A stretch of DNA of 34,037 nucleotides from JAUHWL01 sp964416385 (GTDB lineage: Bacteria > Bacteroidota > Bacteroidia > Flavobacteriales > Schleiferiaceae), in contig CAYQDW010000027.1 in assembly GCA_964416385.1 (NCBI GenBank), positions 1 to 34,037 on the forward strand, in the 5' to 3' direction. Made by a program: the position numbers and the translations under genes. Shown piece after piece: positions 6,161-14,855 of the stretch (position 1 is the stretch's first letter; every line of letters begins with the position of its first letter). The notes under the pieces were generated by a model. That model was not told where the DNA came from and did not search any database. It saw nothing but the letters and a program-made list of their open reading frames with translations.

Positions 6161-8326
6161 ATGGCTACGTTAGAGCGTATTAGAAGGCGTTCAGGCTTGT
6201 TAATCATTGTAATTGGTTTTGCAATGGCGGCCTTTATTTTAACAGACCTGCTAGGCAGCGGTAATTCTATTTTCAATGACAATAGTACCATTGGAAAAAT
6301 AGACGGACAGAAGGTTGACAGACAAGAGTTTGCTACCCGTATAGATGAATTGGTTGCGAGTAATCCGCAATACGGCAATTTTTCGAGCAAGCAGCAAGCA
6401 GATTTTGTATGGAATCAGCTTATGCGCGAAATAATTATGGGTAAGGAGTATGACAAATTGGGCTTCGCAGTAACCTCTGAAGAATTGCGTTTTGATTTGA
6501 TGAACAATCCACAAGTGCGTCAAATACAATTATTTCAAGACCCAAATACGGGTCAATTTTCTGAAGAGAGCTATGTGGCTGGTTTAAATTACCTCGTAGA
6601 TAATAAAGACCAGAACGCTGATTTTCAAGAATTTTGGATTCAGTGGGTTGCATTTCAAAAGAGTGTTAAAGAGCAGAGCCTCGTTTTTAAATACAACAAT
6701 GCCGTTGAGAAAGGCTTGTATACCCCTGCCGCTTTAGCACGTGCAGATTATATCGCTTCTTCGCAGTCTTATAATGTTTCTTTTATTCAGTTGCCTTATG
6801 CGGCTATTTCAGACAGTACCATTACTGTTACTGATGCTGATAAAAAAGCGTGGTACAATGCACATAAAGAAGAATTTAAGCAAGAGGCTGTTCGTAATAT
6901 TGAGTATATCAATTTCCCCATTGCGCCTAGCGATGCTGATAAGCAAGAAATACTTGATGAATTAGCATTGCTAAAGGAAAATAAAGTGGTTTACAACACC
7001 ACAACTAGTACAAATGACACCACATTCGGCTTTGCGCAAACAGAGAACGATTCTGTTTTTGCTGCGATGTATTCTGATCAGCCTGTAGACATGGGCTACT
7101 ACACCGAAGGTCAATTGTCGCCTGTATTAGATACAGTAATGTTTGATGCTGAAATTGGCACCCTTGTTGGCCCTTATGAAGAGGCTGGGGGCTTTAAAAT
7201 GAGCAAACTAACGCAAATAAAATTCTTGCCAGATTCAGTAAAGGCGAGACATATATTAATTGCTTACCAAGGTGCCGAGCGCAGCAGTGCAACCCGCAGT
7301 GGCCAAGAGGCAAAAGCGCTTGCCGATAGTCTTTTTGAGGTTGTAGAAAATGATAGAAGTGCTTTTGAGGAAATTTCAAAAACATATAATGATGACGTAG
7401 TTGCTGCCGGTAAAGGAGGCGATCTAGGCTATTTTAGTCAGGGCCAGATGGCGCCAGCATTTAATAACTACTGTTTCTATAATGCTAAAGGCGATCTTGG
7501 TTTGGTGTTTACCCAGTTTGGATTTCACATTGTAGAAATTACAGATCAGAAGGGAAGTAATAAAGCGGTTCGCGTGGCCTCTATTTTTAGAAATGTTTAC
7601 AGCAGCGAAGCAACCATGAATGCCATTTATGCCAAGGCATCAACATTTGCAAGTGAGGCACAGCGTGCAGACGATTACAAAGCACTTGCTGATGAGAATG
7701 GTTATCAGTTACGCCCAGCAACAAATATCAAGCAGTTTGAAGACCAAATTCCTGGTTTAGGTACGAGTCGTAAAATTGTGCAGTGGGCATGGGATGAAGA
7801 ACGCGAGGAAGGTTCTATCGGACTGATAGAAAATAACGGACAAGGATATGTGGTAGTTATCTTAACAGACGTTTTCAAAGCGGGATATACCCCAATGGAC
7901 AAGGTAATGGGGCGTGTTACAGAAGGTGCTACAAACCAGAAAAAGGGAGAACAACTCGTTAAGCAAATAGAAGAAGCTGCAGCTGGTAAAACGGAAATTA
8001 ATGCTGTTGCACAAGCCTTGAATACAACGGTTAAAACCCAAAGTTTAAATCGTAAAAGTGTGGCGTTAACAGGTGCAGGTAATGAACCTGTGGTAATTGG
8101 TACCATGGTTAGTATGCCCGTAAATACCCTTAGCAAGCCGATAGCCGGAGAACGTGCAGCCTATATGTTTGTAGTTACCACGGTTAATGAGGCTTATGAC
8201 AAGCAGGATTATGCAGATGATCAACAAAACTTAAATCAGGGTATGCGCACCCGCGCTGCCGGCCAAACTTTTGAGTCAATTAAGGCTGGTGTAAAAATTG
8301 ATGACAAACGTTCAATGTTCTACTAG
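6161..8326 (+). CDS. Membrane-anchored peptidyl-prolyl isomerase (PpiD/SurA-like)
   Basis: Periplasmic folding factor that assists secreted and outer-membrane proteins. The 721-residue protein has one N-terminal membrane segment (about 12-31) after a basic stretch, a SurA_N/PpiD-type chaperone region (about 45-200), and a parvulin domain at about 361-465 beginning KARHILI and containing GGDLGYFSQGQM and FTQFGFHIVEI. The long C-terminal part resembles the parvulin-like non-catalytic tail of PpiD. The layout matches PpiD (one TM anchor, one clear parvulin domain), though such proteins are often named only as SurA N-terminal domain proteins. It stands alone, with its own promoter and a strong terminator. 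Confidence 0.9.
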   Translation: MATLERIRRRSGLLIIVIGFAMAAFILTDLLGSGNSIFNDNSTIGKIDGQKVDRQEFATRIDELVASNPQYGNFSSKQQADFVWNQLMREIIMGKEYDKLGFAVTSEELRFDLMNNPQVRQIQLFQDPNTGQFSEESYVAGLNYLVDNKDQNADFQEFWIQWVAFQKSVKEQSLVFKYNNAVEKGLYTPAALARADYIASSQSYNVSFIQLPYAAISDSTITVTDADKKAWYNAHKEEFKQEAVRNIEYINFPIAPSDADKQEILDELALLKENKVVYNTTTSTNDTTFGFAQTENDSVFAAMYSDQPVDMGYYTEGQLSPVLDTVMFDAEIGTLVGPYEEAGGFKMSKLTQIKFLPDSVKARHILIAYQGAERSSATRSGQEAKALADSLFEVVENDRSAFEEISKTYNDDVVAAGKGGDLGYFSQGQMAPAFNNYCFYNAKGDLGLVFTQFGFHIVEITDQKGSNKAVRVASIFRNVYSSEATMNAIYAKASTFASEAQRADDYKALADENGYQLRPATNIKQFEDQIPGLGTSRKIVQWAWDEEREEGSIGLIENNGQGYVVVILTDVFKAGYTPMDKVMGRVTEGATNQKKGEQLVKQIEEAAAGKTEINAVAQALNTTVKTQSLNRKSVALTGAGNEPVVIGTMVSMPVNTLSKPIAGERAAYMFVVTTVNEAYDKQDYADDQQNLNQGMRTRAAGQTFESIKAGVKIDDKRSMFY

Positions 8327-8358
8327 ATAGACAAAGAGCGCTAGCATATTAAAATTAG

Positions 8359-8391
8359 AATAGCCACCTCATTTTTGGGGTGGCTATTTTA
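8359..8391 (+). terminator. Rho-independent terminator after the PpiD-like gene
   Basis: A 10-bp perfect stem, AATAGCCACC (8359-8368) with GGTGGCTATT (8379-8388), followed by a short T run, 33 bases after the stop codon. Confidence 0.85.
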
Positions 8392-8516
8392 GTTTGTGGT
8401 GATGTTGATTGCAGCAAGAAAAAGCAGCTTGTTCTCGGTTTATAAGCCCACATTAAAACCAAGTACTTAATTGGTATTGTTTTCATTTCAGGTAGTAATT
8501 GGTGTTCGCGCAAAAG

Positions 8517-9275
8517 CTACCCAAGCTTATGGTCGTTTATTATTTCATCATAAAGTCTTTTTACCTGTAAGTCGCCAAACCCGTAAATGCTTGCACGATT
8601 GTTAAATTCCTTAAAAATAGCCCCGAAAGAATCAGTTCCTAAATCGGCCATGATCTCTATGAGCGTTTGTTTAGGTCGTCCCAGACTGTTCTCAGTAGGA
8701 ATTCTTTCTATATGCGCTTGAACAGCGTTGAGAATGAAAGGATATAGTTCTTCTAAATCTTTGGCTAAACGGATTAATCCCACATTATCATTCTTTTGGT
8801 AGAAGTTCCAAAGCTTTCCGATTTTCTCCAATTCAGTAAGATTTGTTTTTTGCTGGTAAGCACTGATTAGTTCTGATGTATTTAGCCCGCCAAATCCATA
8901 CTGGGAGTGTATTGCTGGTCTTACTAAGAAGACCCCGCTAGTTTTTATGCTATTTACGATGAGGTTAACGGTGAACCATAAATTCACTTGGCAAAATAAA
9001 TCGTCTTCAAACCATAAGTTGATTTGTGTATTATCGGGCAAGTTTTGGATTTTCTCAAATTCTGACACAGTGTTTGAATAATAATCTTGTACCGAATAGC
9101 CTGTATATTCTTCAGAAATAAACCTAGCACGTGTTTTAAATAATGCTTCCAAGGAATCACCATTAACGTTTCCATCAACAAAACATTCACGGGCAATAAT
9201 TAATGCGCCATCAATTTCTTTTGGAAATCTTTCTCTTAAGGCATCACCATTTAGAATGTGATATTCTTTGTTCAA
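8517..9275 (-). CDS. DUF1835 domain-containing protein
   Basis: A 252-residue cytoplasmic protein with the DUF1835 layout: HILNGD at residues 6-11, ALIIARECFVDG soon after, and LWFEDDLFCQVNLWF around residue 90. The biochemical function of the family is not known to me, and I do not assign one. There is no signal peptide or membrane segment. The start must be TTG at 9275, because no ATG or GTG lies between it and the conserved HILNGD motif and the next in-frame Met is far downstream. It lies 79 bases downstream of rodA on the same strand, so read-through from the elongation operon is possible. Family assignment is by eye and fairly firm. Confidence 0.8.
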   Translation of the reverse strand: MNKEYHILNGDALRERFPKEIDGALIIARECFVDGNVNGDSLEALFKTRARFISEEYTGYSVQDYYSNTVSEFEKIQNLPDNTQINLWFEDDLFCQVNLWFTVNLIVNSIKTSGVFLVRPAIHSQYGFGGLNTSELISAYQQKTNLTELEKIGKLWNFYQKNDNVGLIRLAKDLEELYPFILNAVQAHIERIPTENSLGRPKQTLIEIMADLGTDSFGAIFKEFNNRASIYGFGDLQVKRLYDEIINDHKLG

Positions 9276-9354
9276 CTGATTGGTTTAAATATTTGTACTA
9301 AGTGCATTAATCATCATCTGCTAAGCGTTAAAAGTAACGGCTTTTGATCCAGCT

Positions 9355-10614
9355 CTATAAGATCTGCCAGCGGTAACTATCCATCCTCAAAAAGATAAAT
9401 AGTAAAATGGTAAAGCCCCAAAGGCTACTTCCGCCGTAACTAAAAAAAGGAAGCGGAATGCCTATTACGGGTGCCAGTCCTGTAACCATGGCAATATTTA
9501 TGGCGATGTGGATAAAGAGAATACTGGCTACACCATAGCCGTATATTCTAGCGAAGTTGCTTTTTTGACGCTCGGCTATGATTACCAAGCGCATGAGCAG
9601 TGCAATAAAGAGGAGAACCACTGCGCCAGTGCCTAAAAAGCCCCATTCTTCGCCTATGGTGCAGAAAATATAGTCTGTACTTTGTTCAGGCACAAAATCG
9701 TATTTGGTTTGTGTGCCGCGCAAAAACCCCTTGCCAGATAAGCCGCCAGAGCCAATGGCTATTAAACTTTGATGGGTATTGTATCCCGCACCGCTTAGGT
9801 CTTCTTCCATGCCAAGCAAAACTTTAAAACGGCTTTGTTGGTGGGGTGCCAATACGTTATTAAATATGTAATCTACAGTAAATGCAAATACGATGCTTAG
9901 CGCAAAAACGGAAATACTCAGAAATATGGCTTGTTTATTTTTTCTAAGCGCATAAATAACTATCAGCGTAAGCCCGCCCAAAACAGCGATTAACCAGATC
10001 TTTTCCATTAAAAGGCTCAAAACAAAAAGTGCTGCTAGCCAAAGACCGAAAAAAATATAGTAGCCAGGTACACCTTCTCTGTACATAACCAAAATAAAAG
10101 CACTATAAACTAAAACAGAGCCCATATCTGGTTGTAAGGCGATGAGCAATGCTGGCGTAAAAATGATCGCCAGCGTGATGAATCGATGGCTCCATTTCTT
10201 CATGGTGAACTTAGGCAGACTCAACAGCTTTGCCACGGCAAGGGCGGTCGCGAATTTTGCGAATTCACTGGGTTGTAAGCTAAAAGAGCCAAGAGCAAAC
10301 CAAGATTTTGCACCTTTAATTTCCTTTCCTAGAAAAAGTACGCCAATGAGCATCAGCATGACCAAGATGAAGATAGGCCACGAGAACTTTTCGTAGATGC
10401 GCCCATCTAAAAACATGATTAATATGATAATCACGAGTGCCCCGCCAATCCAGAGGAGCTGTTTGCCATACTTTTGTGTGGTATCAAATATGCTAGGTTG
10501 GTCTGCGTTAAATACCGCAGCATAAATATTAATCCAGCCCATAAAGACTAAGACCACGTATAGAAATACGGTAAGCCAATCTAAATTGCTAAATATGCCG
10601 CGTTCTTGTCTCAA
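9355..10614 (-). CDS. rodA: Rod shape-determining protein RodA (SEDS glycosyltransferase)
   Basis: Polytopic inner-membrane SEDS-family peptidoglycan polymerase that works with PBP2 during cell elongation. The 419-residue protein has about ten hydrophobic segments and SEDS signatures: GAKSWFALGSFSLQPSEFAK near residue 105, LIALQPDMGSVLVY, and C-terminal PLPFFSYGGSSLWGF. The insertion and length are typical for the Bacteroidota form. Its ATG overlaps the mrdA stop by 4 nt, implying translational coupling. The gene set mreB-mreC-mreD-mrdA-rodA distinguishes it from FtsW. Confidence 0.96.
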   Translation of the reverse strand: MRQERGIFSNLDWLTVFLYVVLVFMGWINIYAAVFNADQPSIFDTTQKYGKQLLWIGGALVIIILIMFLDGRIYEKFSWPIFILVMLMLIGVLFLGKEIKGAKSWFALGSFSLQPSEFAKFATALAVAKLLSLPKFTMKKWSHRFITLAIIFTPALLIALQPDMGSVLVYSAFILVMYREGVPGYYIFFGLWLAALFVLSLLMEKIWLIAVLGGLTLIVIYALRKNKQAIFLSISVFALSIVFAFTVDYIFNNVLAPHQQSRFKVLLGMEEDLSGAGYNTHQSLIAIGSGGLSGKGFLRGTQTKYDFVPEQSTDYIFCTIGEEWGFLGTGAVVLLFIALLMRLVIIAERQKSNFARIYGYGVASILFIHIAINIAMVTGLAPVIGIPLPFFSYGGSSLWGFTILLFIFLRMDSYRWQIL

Positions 10615-12464
10615 AAGTTAGGTATAAATAGAGAGTCTGTACCGTATTTTTTAATGAGCTGTTTTTTGTATTCTTCATAGAGTACACCTTCATACATACG
10701 CTGCTCAAGCGCGGGCCGGCTCACTTTACCGGTAATGTGTTTCTCCATCATTAAGCTTGCAATTGGCGCTGCCCATCGGCTACCCCAATAGCCATTCTCT
10801 ACAATGATGGCTATGGCTATTTTCGGGTCGTCTTTTGGTGCAAAGGCTAAAAATATAGAATGGTCTTGTCCGTGTGGGTTTTCTGCAGTGCCCGTTTTAC
10901 CACACATGGTAATGCTATCTAATCGTGAAGCTCGGGCAGTACCGCTTTCAAATACCTGATACATGCCTTCAATCACTTGATCAAAATGCTCTGGGCTTAT
11001 GGTGGTGTATTTTGGTTTTGTAAAATTGGTATCTGTTATAGCTTTACCATCAATTGCTTTAATCATATGTGGGGTAAAGTAATAGCCTCTATTGGCAATA
11101 GCAGCGGCCAAATTGGCAAGCTGTATGGGTGTTACAAGCATTTCGCCTTGCCCAATACCAAGAGAAATTACGGTTAATGCTTTCCATCCCGTATAGCCGA
11201 GCCGATAGTCATAATATGAAGACGTAGGAACCAGTCCTTTACGCCCCGTGGGTAAATCGTTATTTAGAAATTTTCCCAGACCAAAACTCTGCACGTGGTT
11301 ACTCCAAACATCTAAGCCCTGGTGTGCTGTTGGATACTTTTCAATAATGCGTTTAAAAACGGTGCAATAGTAGTTGTTGCAAGATTTAGATATGGATTGT
11401 ATTAAAGCATAGCTTCCACCGCCGCAGTGACATGAAACATGCAATCCGCCGGCATGAAAACCATGTTGGCAGGTAAAAGATGTTTGTGGTGTAATTACGC
11501 CTTCTTGCAAGCCTATAAGGGCATTTACCAATTTAAAAGGGCTGCCAGGGGGATATTCTGCCAATATTGCCCGATCAAATAGAGGCATGTTAAGACTGTC
11601 TGCATACAAGGCATTGTAGTTGTCTGAGCGCTCACGGCCCACCAGAAGGTTAGGGTCATAGGTAGGGCTAGAAACTAGGGCGAGAATTTCACCAGTTTTA
11701 GGCTCAATGGCTACAACACTTCCGCGCTTGCCGTGCATAAGATATTCGCCATAGGCCTGTAAATCGATGTCTAAGGTGCTCACCAAATCAGAGCCAGGCT
11801 GGGCAAGGGTATCGTATTTCTGATCTAGAAATGCACCTTTTTGGCGGTTGTGGTTATCAACCATTACATATTTTACGCCTGCTTTACCGCGTAGAATGGT
11901 TTCATAGCTTTTGTCTATGCCGGCCTTACCTACCAAATCACCCATTTGGTATTCACGATTGGTTTTAATGAAGTCTGGCGTTACCTCCCCAATGTAGCCC
12001 ACAACATTAGCGGCATTCTCATAGGGGTAATTTCTTAAAAGCCGTTTTTGTGGATAGAAGCCTTGAAACTTATAAAGTTGTTCTTGAATTTGGGCAAAAT
12101 GTTCTTGAGAGATCATCTTGAAAAACAAGGTAGGCTTATAGCTGCTGTACTGCTTGGCTTTTTCTAGTCGCTGCTCAAAATCTTCTTTGGTAAGTTTAAA
12201 AAGGCGGCAAATTGCAAGCGTATCTAGGTCTTTTATTTGGCGTGGAATAACCATGAGGTCATATGCAATTTGGTTGGCCACTAAAAGTTTTCCATTGCGG
12301 TCATAGATGTAGCCGCGGGGTGCATATTGTTGCAGTTTACGCGTTGCGTTGTTCTCTGCGGCAATCTTATAACGGTCATCAAGAACTTGAATGTAAAAAA
12401 GCCGCACTAAGAAAATAATACCAATGGCTAAGAAGAAGAAGTAAAAGAGGTATTGCCTGTTCAT
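10611..12464 (-). CDS. mrdA: Penicillin-binding protein 2 (elongation transpeptidase)
   Basis: Class B penicillin-binding protein that cross-links peptidoglycan made by RodA in the lateral wall. The 617-residue protein has an N-terminal membrane anchor (about 5-25), a pedestal domain with RGYIYDRNGKLL (about 50-61), and a transpeptidase domain with SPFK (active-site Ser308, Lys311), SCN at 361-363 and KTG at 523-525. All catalytic motifs are intact. The start overlaps mreD by 4 nt and the end overlaps rodA by 4 nt, so the three are one translationally coupled unit. Confidence 0.96.
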   Translation of the reverse strand: MNRQYLFYFFFLAIGIIFLVRLFYIQVLDDRYKIAAENNATRKLQQYAPRGYIYDRNGKLLVANQIAYDLMVIPRQIKDLDTLAICRLFKLTKEDFEQRLEKAKQYSSYKPTLFFKMISQEHFAQIQEQLYKFQGFYPQKRLLRNYPYENAANVVGYIGEVTPDFIKTNREYQMGDLVGKAGIDKSYETILRGKAGVKYVMVDNHNRQKGAFLDQKYDTLAQPGSDLVSTLDIDLQAYGEYLMHGKRGSVVAIEPKTGEILALVSSPTYDPNLLVGRERSDNYNALYADSLNMPLFDRAILAEYPPGSPFKLVNALIGLQEGVITPQTSFTCQHGFHAGGLHVSCHCGGGSYALIQSISKSCNNYYCTVFKRIIEKYPTAHQGLDVWSNHVQSFGLGKFLNNDLPTGRKGLVPTSSYYDYRLGYTGWKALTVISLGIGQGEMLVTPIQLANLAAAIANRGYYFTPHMIKAIDGKAITDTNFTKPKYTTISPEHFDQVIEGMYQVFESGTARASRLDSITMCGKTGTAENPHGQDHSIFLAFAPKDDPKIAIAIIVENGYWGSRWAAPIASLMMEKHITGKVSRPALEQRMYEGVLYEEYKKQLIKKYGTDSLFIPNF

Positions 12465-12967
12465 TGCGCTTTTCTATACACGAGTATTTGCATGATATAC
12501 ACCAAAGTAAGCGTAAAAATCCCAGAGAGTATGGTGCGTTTAAGTACAAAAAATATGTAGTTAAAAGAAAAAGATTCAAGCATAAAAAGCCAAAAGTGAT
12601 GTGTGAATACGGCAATGGCTGCGAGTGTCATAAAACGGCTCATACCGAGGGTTTGGTTGTTCATGCGTTCCATTTCTATAGAAGCAGGTCCTGCCAAAAA
12701 CCTAAATAATATTGGGCGAATGAGAGCCACCACTAAAGACGCGGAGGCATGAACGCCACCAGAATTTTCAAAAATATCTATGGAAAAACCTAGAACGAAG
12801 GCAATTAGCAGTAAAAGAGAACGATCAATATTAGCAGGTAATAAAAGTAAAAAGGCGATATACAGGTACGGGTTCATGTAGCCTGCAAGTTCAATATTGT
12901 TGAGAATGAGTACTTGAAGCGCAACCAGCAACAATCCTTGCATACCATATTTGAGAAATCCTGTCAT
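12461..12967 (-). CDS. mreD: Rod shape-determining protein MreD
   Basis: Small polytopic inner-membrane protein of the elongasome. The 168 residues form five or so hydrophobic segments with short polar loops, and NPYLYIAFLLLLPANIDRSLLL and the following GFSIDIFENSGGVHA stretch resemble MreD (the D...G-H region). Sequence conservation in this family is low; the assignment rests on hydropathy, length and position between mreC and mrdA. It overlaps both neighbours by 4 nt. Confidence 0.9.
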   Translation of the reverse strand: MTGFLKYGMQGLLLVALQVLILNNIELAGYMNPYLYIAFLLLLPANIDRSLLLLIAFVLGFSIDIFENSGGVHASASLVVALIRPILFRFLAGPASIEMERMNNQTLGMSRFMTLAAIAVFTHHFWLFMLESFSFNYIFFVLKRTILSGIFTLTLVYIMQILVYRKAQ

Positions 12968-13791
12968 TCTATGATTTGTGCTTCAAGGGTTTCACGCTCA
13001 AGGCGCATCATGTTATCTATGATGTATACATAGTCTAAGGCAGCAAAGTTTTCGGCCAAGCGAACAGAAACTAAAAATGACAGGTCTTCAGGGTTTTGCT
13101 TATAATCTTCTACAATGCCTACAGGAATACCTGGTGGAAATGCCAAAGACCGCTGACTACTCACAATGGTATCACCAATCGTAAATTTTGCTTCACGGGG
13201 GATGTCGCTAAGTTGAGCCATACGGTAGTTTTTGCCATCCCAACTTAGAGTGCCAAAAAACGGATTTCTCTTAAAATCTACACTTAATAAACTCTTGCTA
13301 TGTATTATGGGTATTACCGTGCAATAATGAGCGGAAACATCTTTAACAACGCCAATAATTCCGTTGGTAGAAAGTACACCCATGTCGGGTTTTACGCCAT
13401 GAACTTTGCCTTTGTTAAGCGTAATGTAGTTGTTTTGTTTGGTATGTGAGCTGTTAACGACTTGTGCTTCTAAATATGAATACTGTTGTCTATACAGCGT
13501 ATCTCTCACGGTATCTTTTTGGCTGTAAATAGAAAAATAAGCGTTTTTATTGGCAGAACGCAAGGTTGCATTTTCTAGTGCAAGGTTATGATTGATTTGC
13601 CCCAACTTAAAATAGTTGGAGATGTTATCATTCGTTTCTAGGATGTAGCCACTCCACTCGGCTTGTAGTGCATATAGCGTGCTGTGCTGATAAGGTTGTG
13701 AGCGATAGATCAGATAGAATGCCAGTGCTTGCAAGCCCAGAAATAAGATAACGGTAAAATACCTGACCAGAAAAGAGATCAGTTTCCGCAT
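12964..13791 (-). CDS. mreC: Rod shape-determining protein MreC
   Basis: Periplasmic bitopic protein that links MreB to the PBP2-RodA synthase. The 275-residue protein has one N-terminal membrane segment (about 10-28), a helical dimerisation stretch to about residue 85, and a beta-rich domain with ITLNKGKVHGVKPDMGVLS and GIIGVVKDVS, the usual MreC core. It starts 15 nt after the mreB stop and overlaps mreD by 4 nt. Confidence 0.95.
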   Translation of the reverse strand: MRKLISFLVRYFTVILFLGLQALAFYLIYRSQPYQHSTLYALQAEWSGYILETNDNISNYFKLGQINHNLALENATLRSANKNAYFSIYSQKDTVRDTLYRQQYSYLEAQVVNSSHTKQNNYITLNKGKVHGVKPDMGVLSTNGIIGVVKDVSAHYCTVIPIIHSKSLLSVDFKRNPFFGTLSWDGKNYRMAQLSDIPREAKFTIGDTIVSSQRSLAFPPGIPVGIVEDYKQNPEDLSFLVSVRLAENFAALDYVYIIDNMMRLERETLEAQIIE

Positions 13792-13806
13792 CTGCTTAGT
13801 TTGTTT

Positions 13807-14835
13807 TTATCGCTCTAATAAAGCGCGGTATTTTTCAATGTTTTTCAGTGCGATACCTGTACCACGAACAACGGCTCTCAAGGGGTCTTCCGCAACATAT
13901 ACAGGTAAATCGGTACGTGTGCTTATGCGCTTATCTAAACCGCGAAGCATACTTCCGCCACCGGCCATATAAATGCCACTGTTATAAATATCAGCAGCAA
14001 GTTCTGGAGGGGTATTGCTCAAGGTTTCCATAATGGCATCCTCAATACGCAAAATCGATTTTTCTAGCGCTCGGGCAATTTCTTTGTAAGATACCGTGAT
14101 TTCTTTCGGTTTACCAGTAAGTAAATCGCGCCCTTGAACTTTATAATCTTCGGGTTCATTGGCGAGGGTGTCTAGTGCAGATCCAACTTCTATTTTTATT
14201 TGCTCTGCCGTTCGGTCGCCCACAAATAAATTGTGTTGTGAACGCATGTAATAAATGATGTCGTTGGTAAATGCATCGCCAGCAATCTTTATAGACTTGT
14301 CAAAAACGATTCCGCCAAGAGCCATTACAGCGATTTCTGTTGTACCACCACCAATGTCAATAATCATATTGCCCTTTGGTTCTAAAACATCCACCCCAAT
14401 ACCAACAGCTGCGGCCATAGGTTCATAGATGAGAAAAACTTCTTTGGCGTTGGCATGTTCGGCACTATCTCTAACGGCACGTTTTTCAACTTCAGTAATA
14501 CCAGATGGGATGCAGATTACCATGCGTAATGAAGGTGGGAACAAGCGTTTTTTTAGTGAGGGGATACTTTTGATCATTTCTCTGATCATGTGTTCAGAGG
14601 CCTCAAAATCAGCAATAACACCATCTTTTAGTGGGCGAATGGTTTTAATGTTTTCATGTGTTTTGCCATGCATTTGCCGCGCCTCTTGGCCAACAGCAAT
14701 GATTTTGTTGGTTTGCCTATTTATGGCAACAATGCTAGGTGCGTCTACCACAACCTTGTCATTATGCACAATTAGCGTATTGGCCGTGCCCAAGTCAATC
14801 GCTATTTCTTCTGTAAAAATGTCAAATAGTCCCAT
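13807..14835 (-). CDS. mreB: Rod shape-determining protein MreB (actin homologue)
   Basis: Cytoskeletal ATPase that forms membrane-associated filaments and orients lateral wall synthesis, implying rod-shaped cells. The 342-residue protein has the actin-fold phosphate loops DLGTANT (14-20) and IDIGGGTTEIAV (about 160), EPMAAAVGIG, and adenosine-binding GGGSMLRGLD near the C-terminus. It starts 20 nt downstream of purH and is followed by mreC, mreD, mrdA and rodA. Confidence 0.97.
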   Translation of the reverse strand: MGLFDIFTEEIAIDLGTANTLIVHNDKVVVDAPSIVAINRQTNKIIAVGQEARQMHGKTHENIKTIRPLKDGVIADFEASEHMIREMIKSIPSLKKRLFPPSLRMVICIPSGITEVEKRAVRDSAEHANAKEVFLIYEPMAAAVGIGVDVLEPKGNMIIDIGGGTTEIAVMALGGIVFDKSIKIAGDAFTNDIIYYMRSQHNLFVGDRTAEQIKIEVGSALDTLANEPEDYKVQGRDLLTGKPKEITVSYKEIARALEKSILRIEDAIMETLSNTPPELAADIYNSGIYMAGGGSMLRGLDKRISTRTDLPVYVAEDPLRAVVRGTGIALKNIEKYRALLER

Positions 14836-14855
14836 CTGTTTCTAAATACACAATA

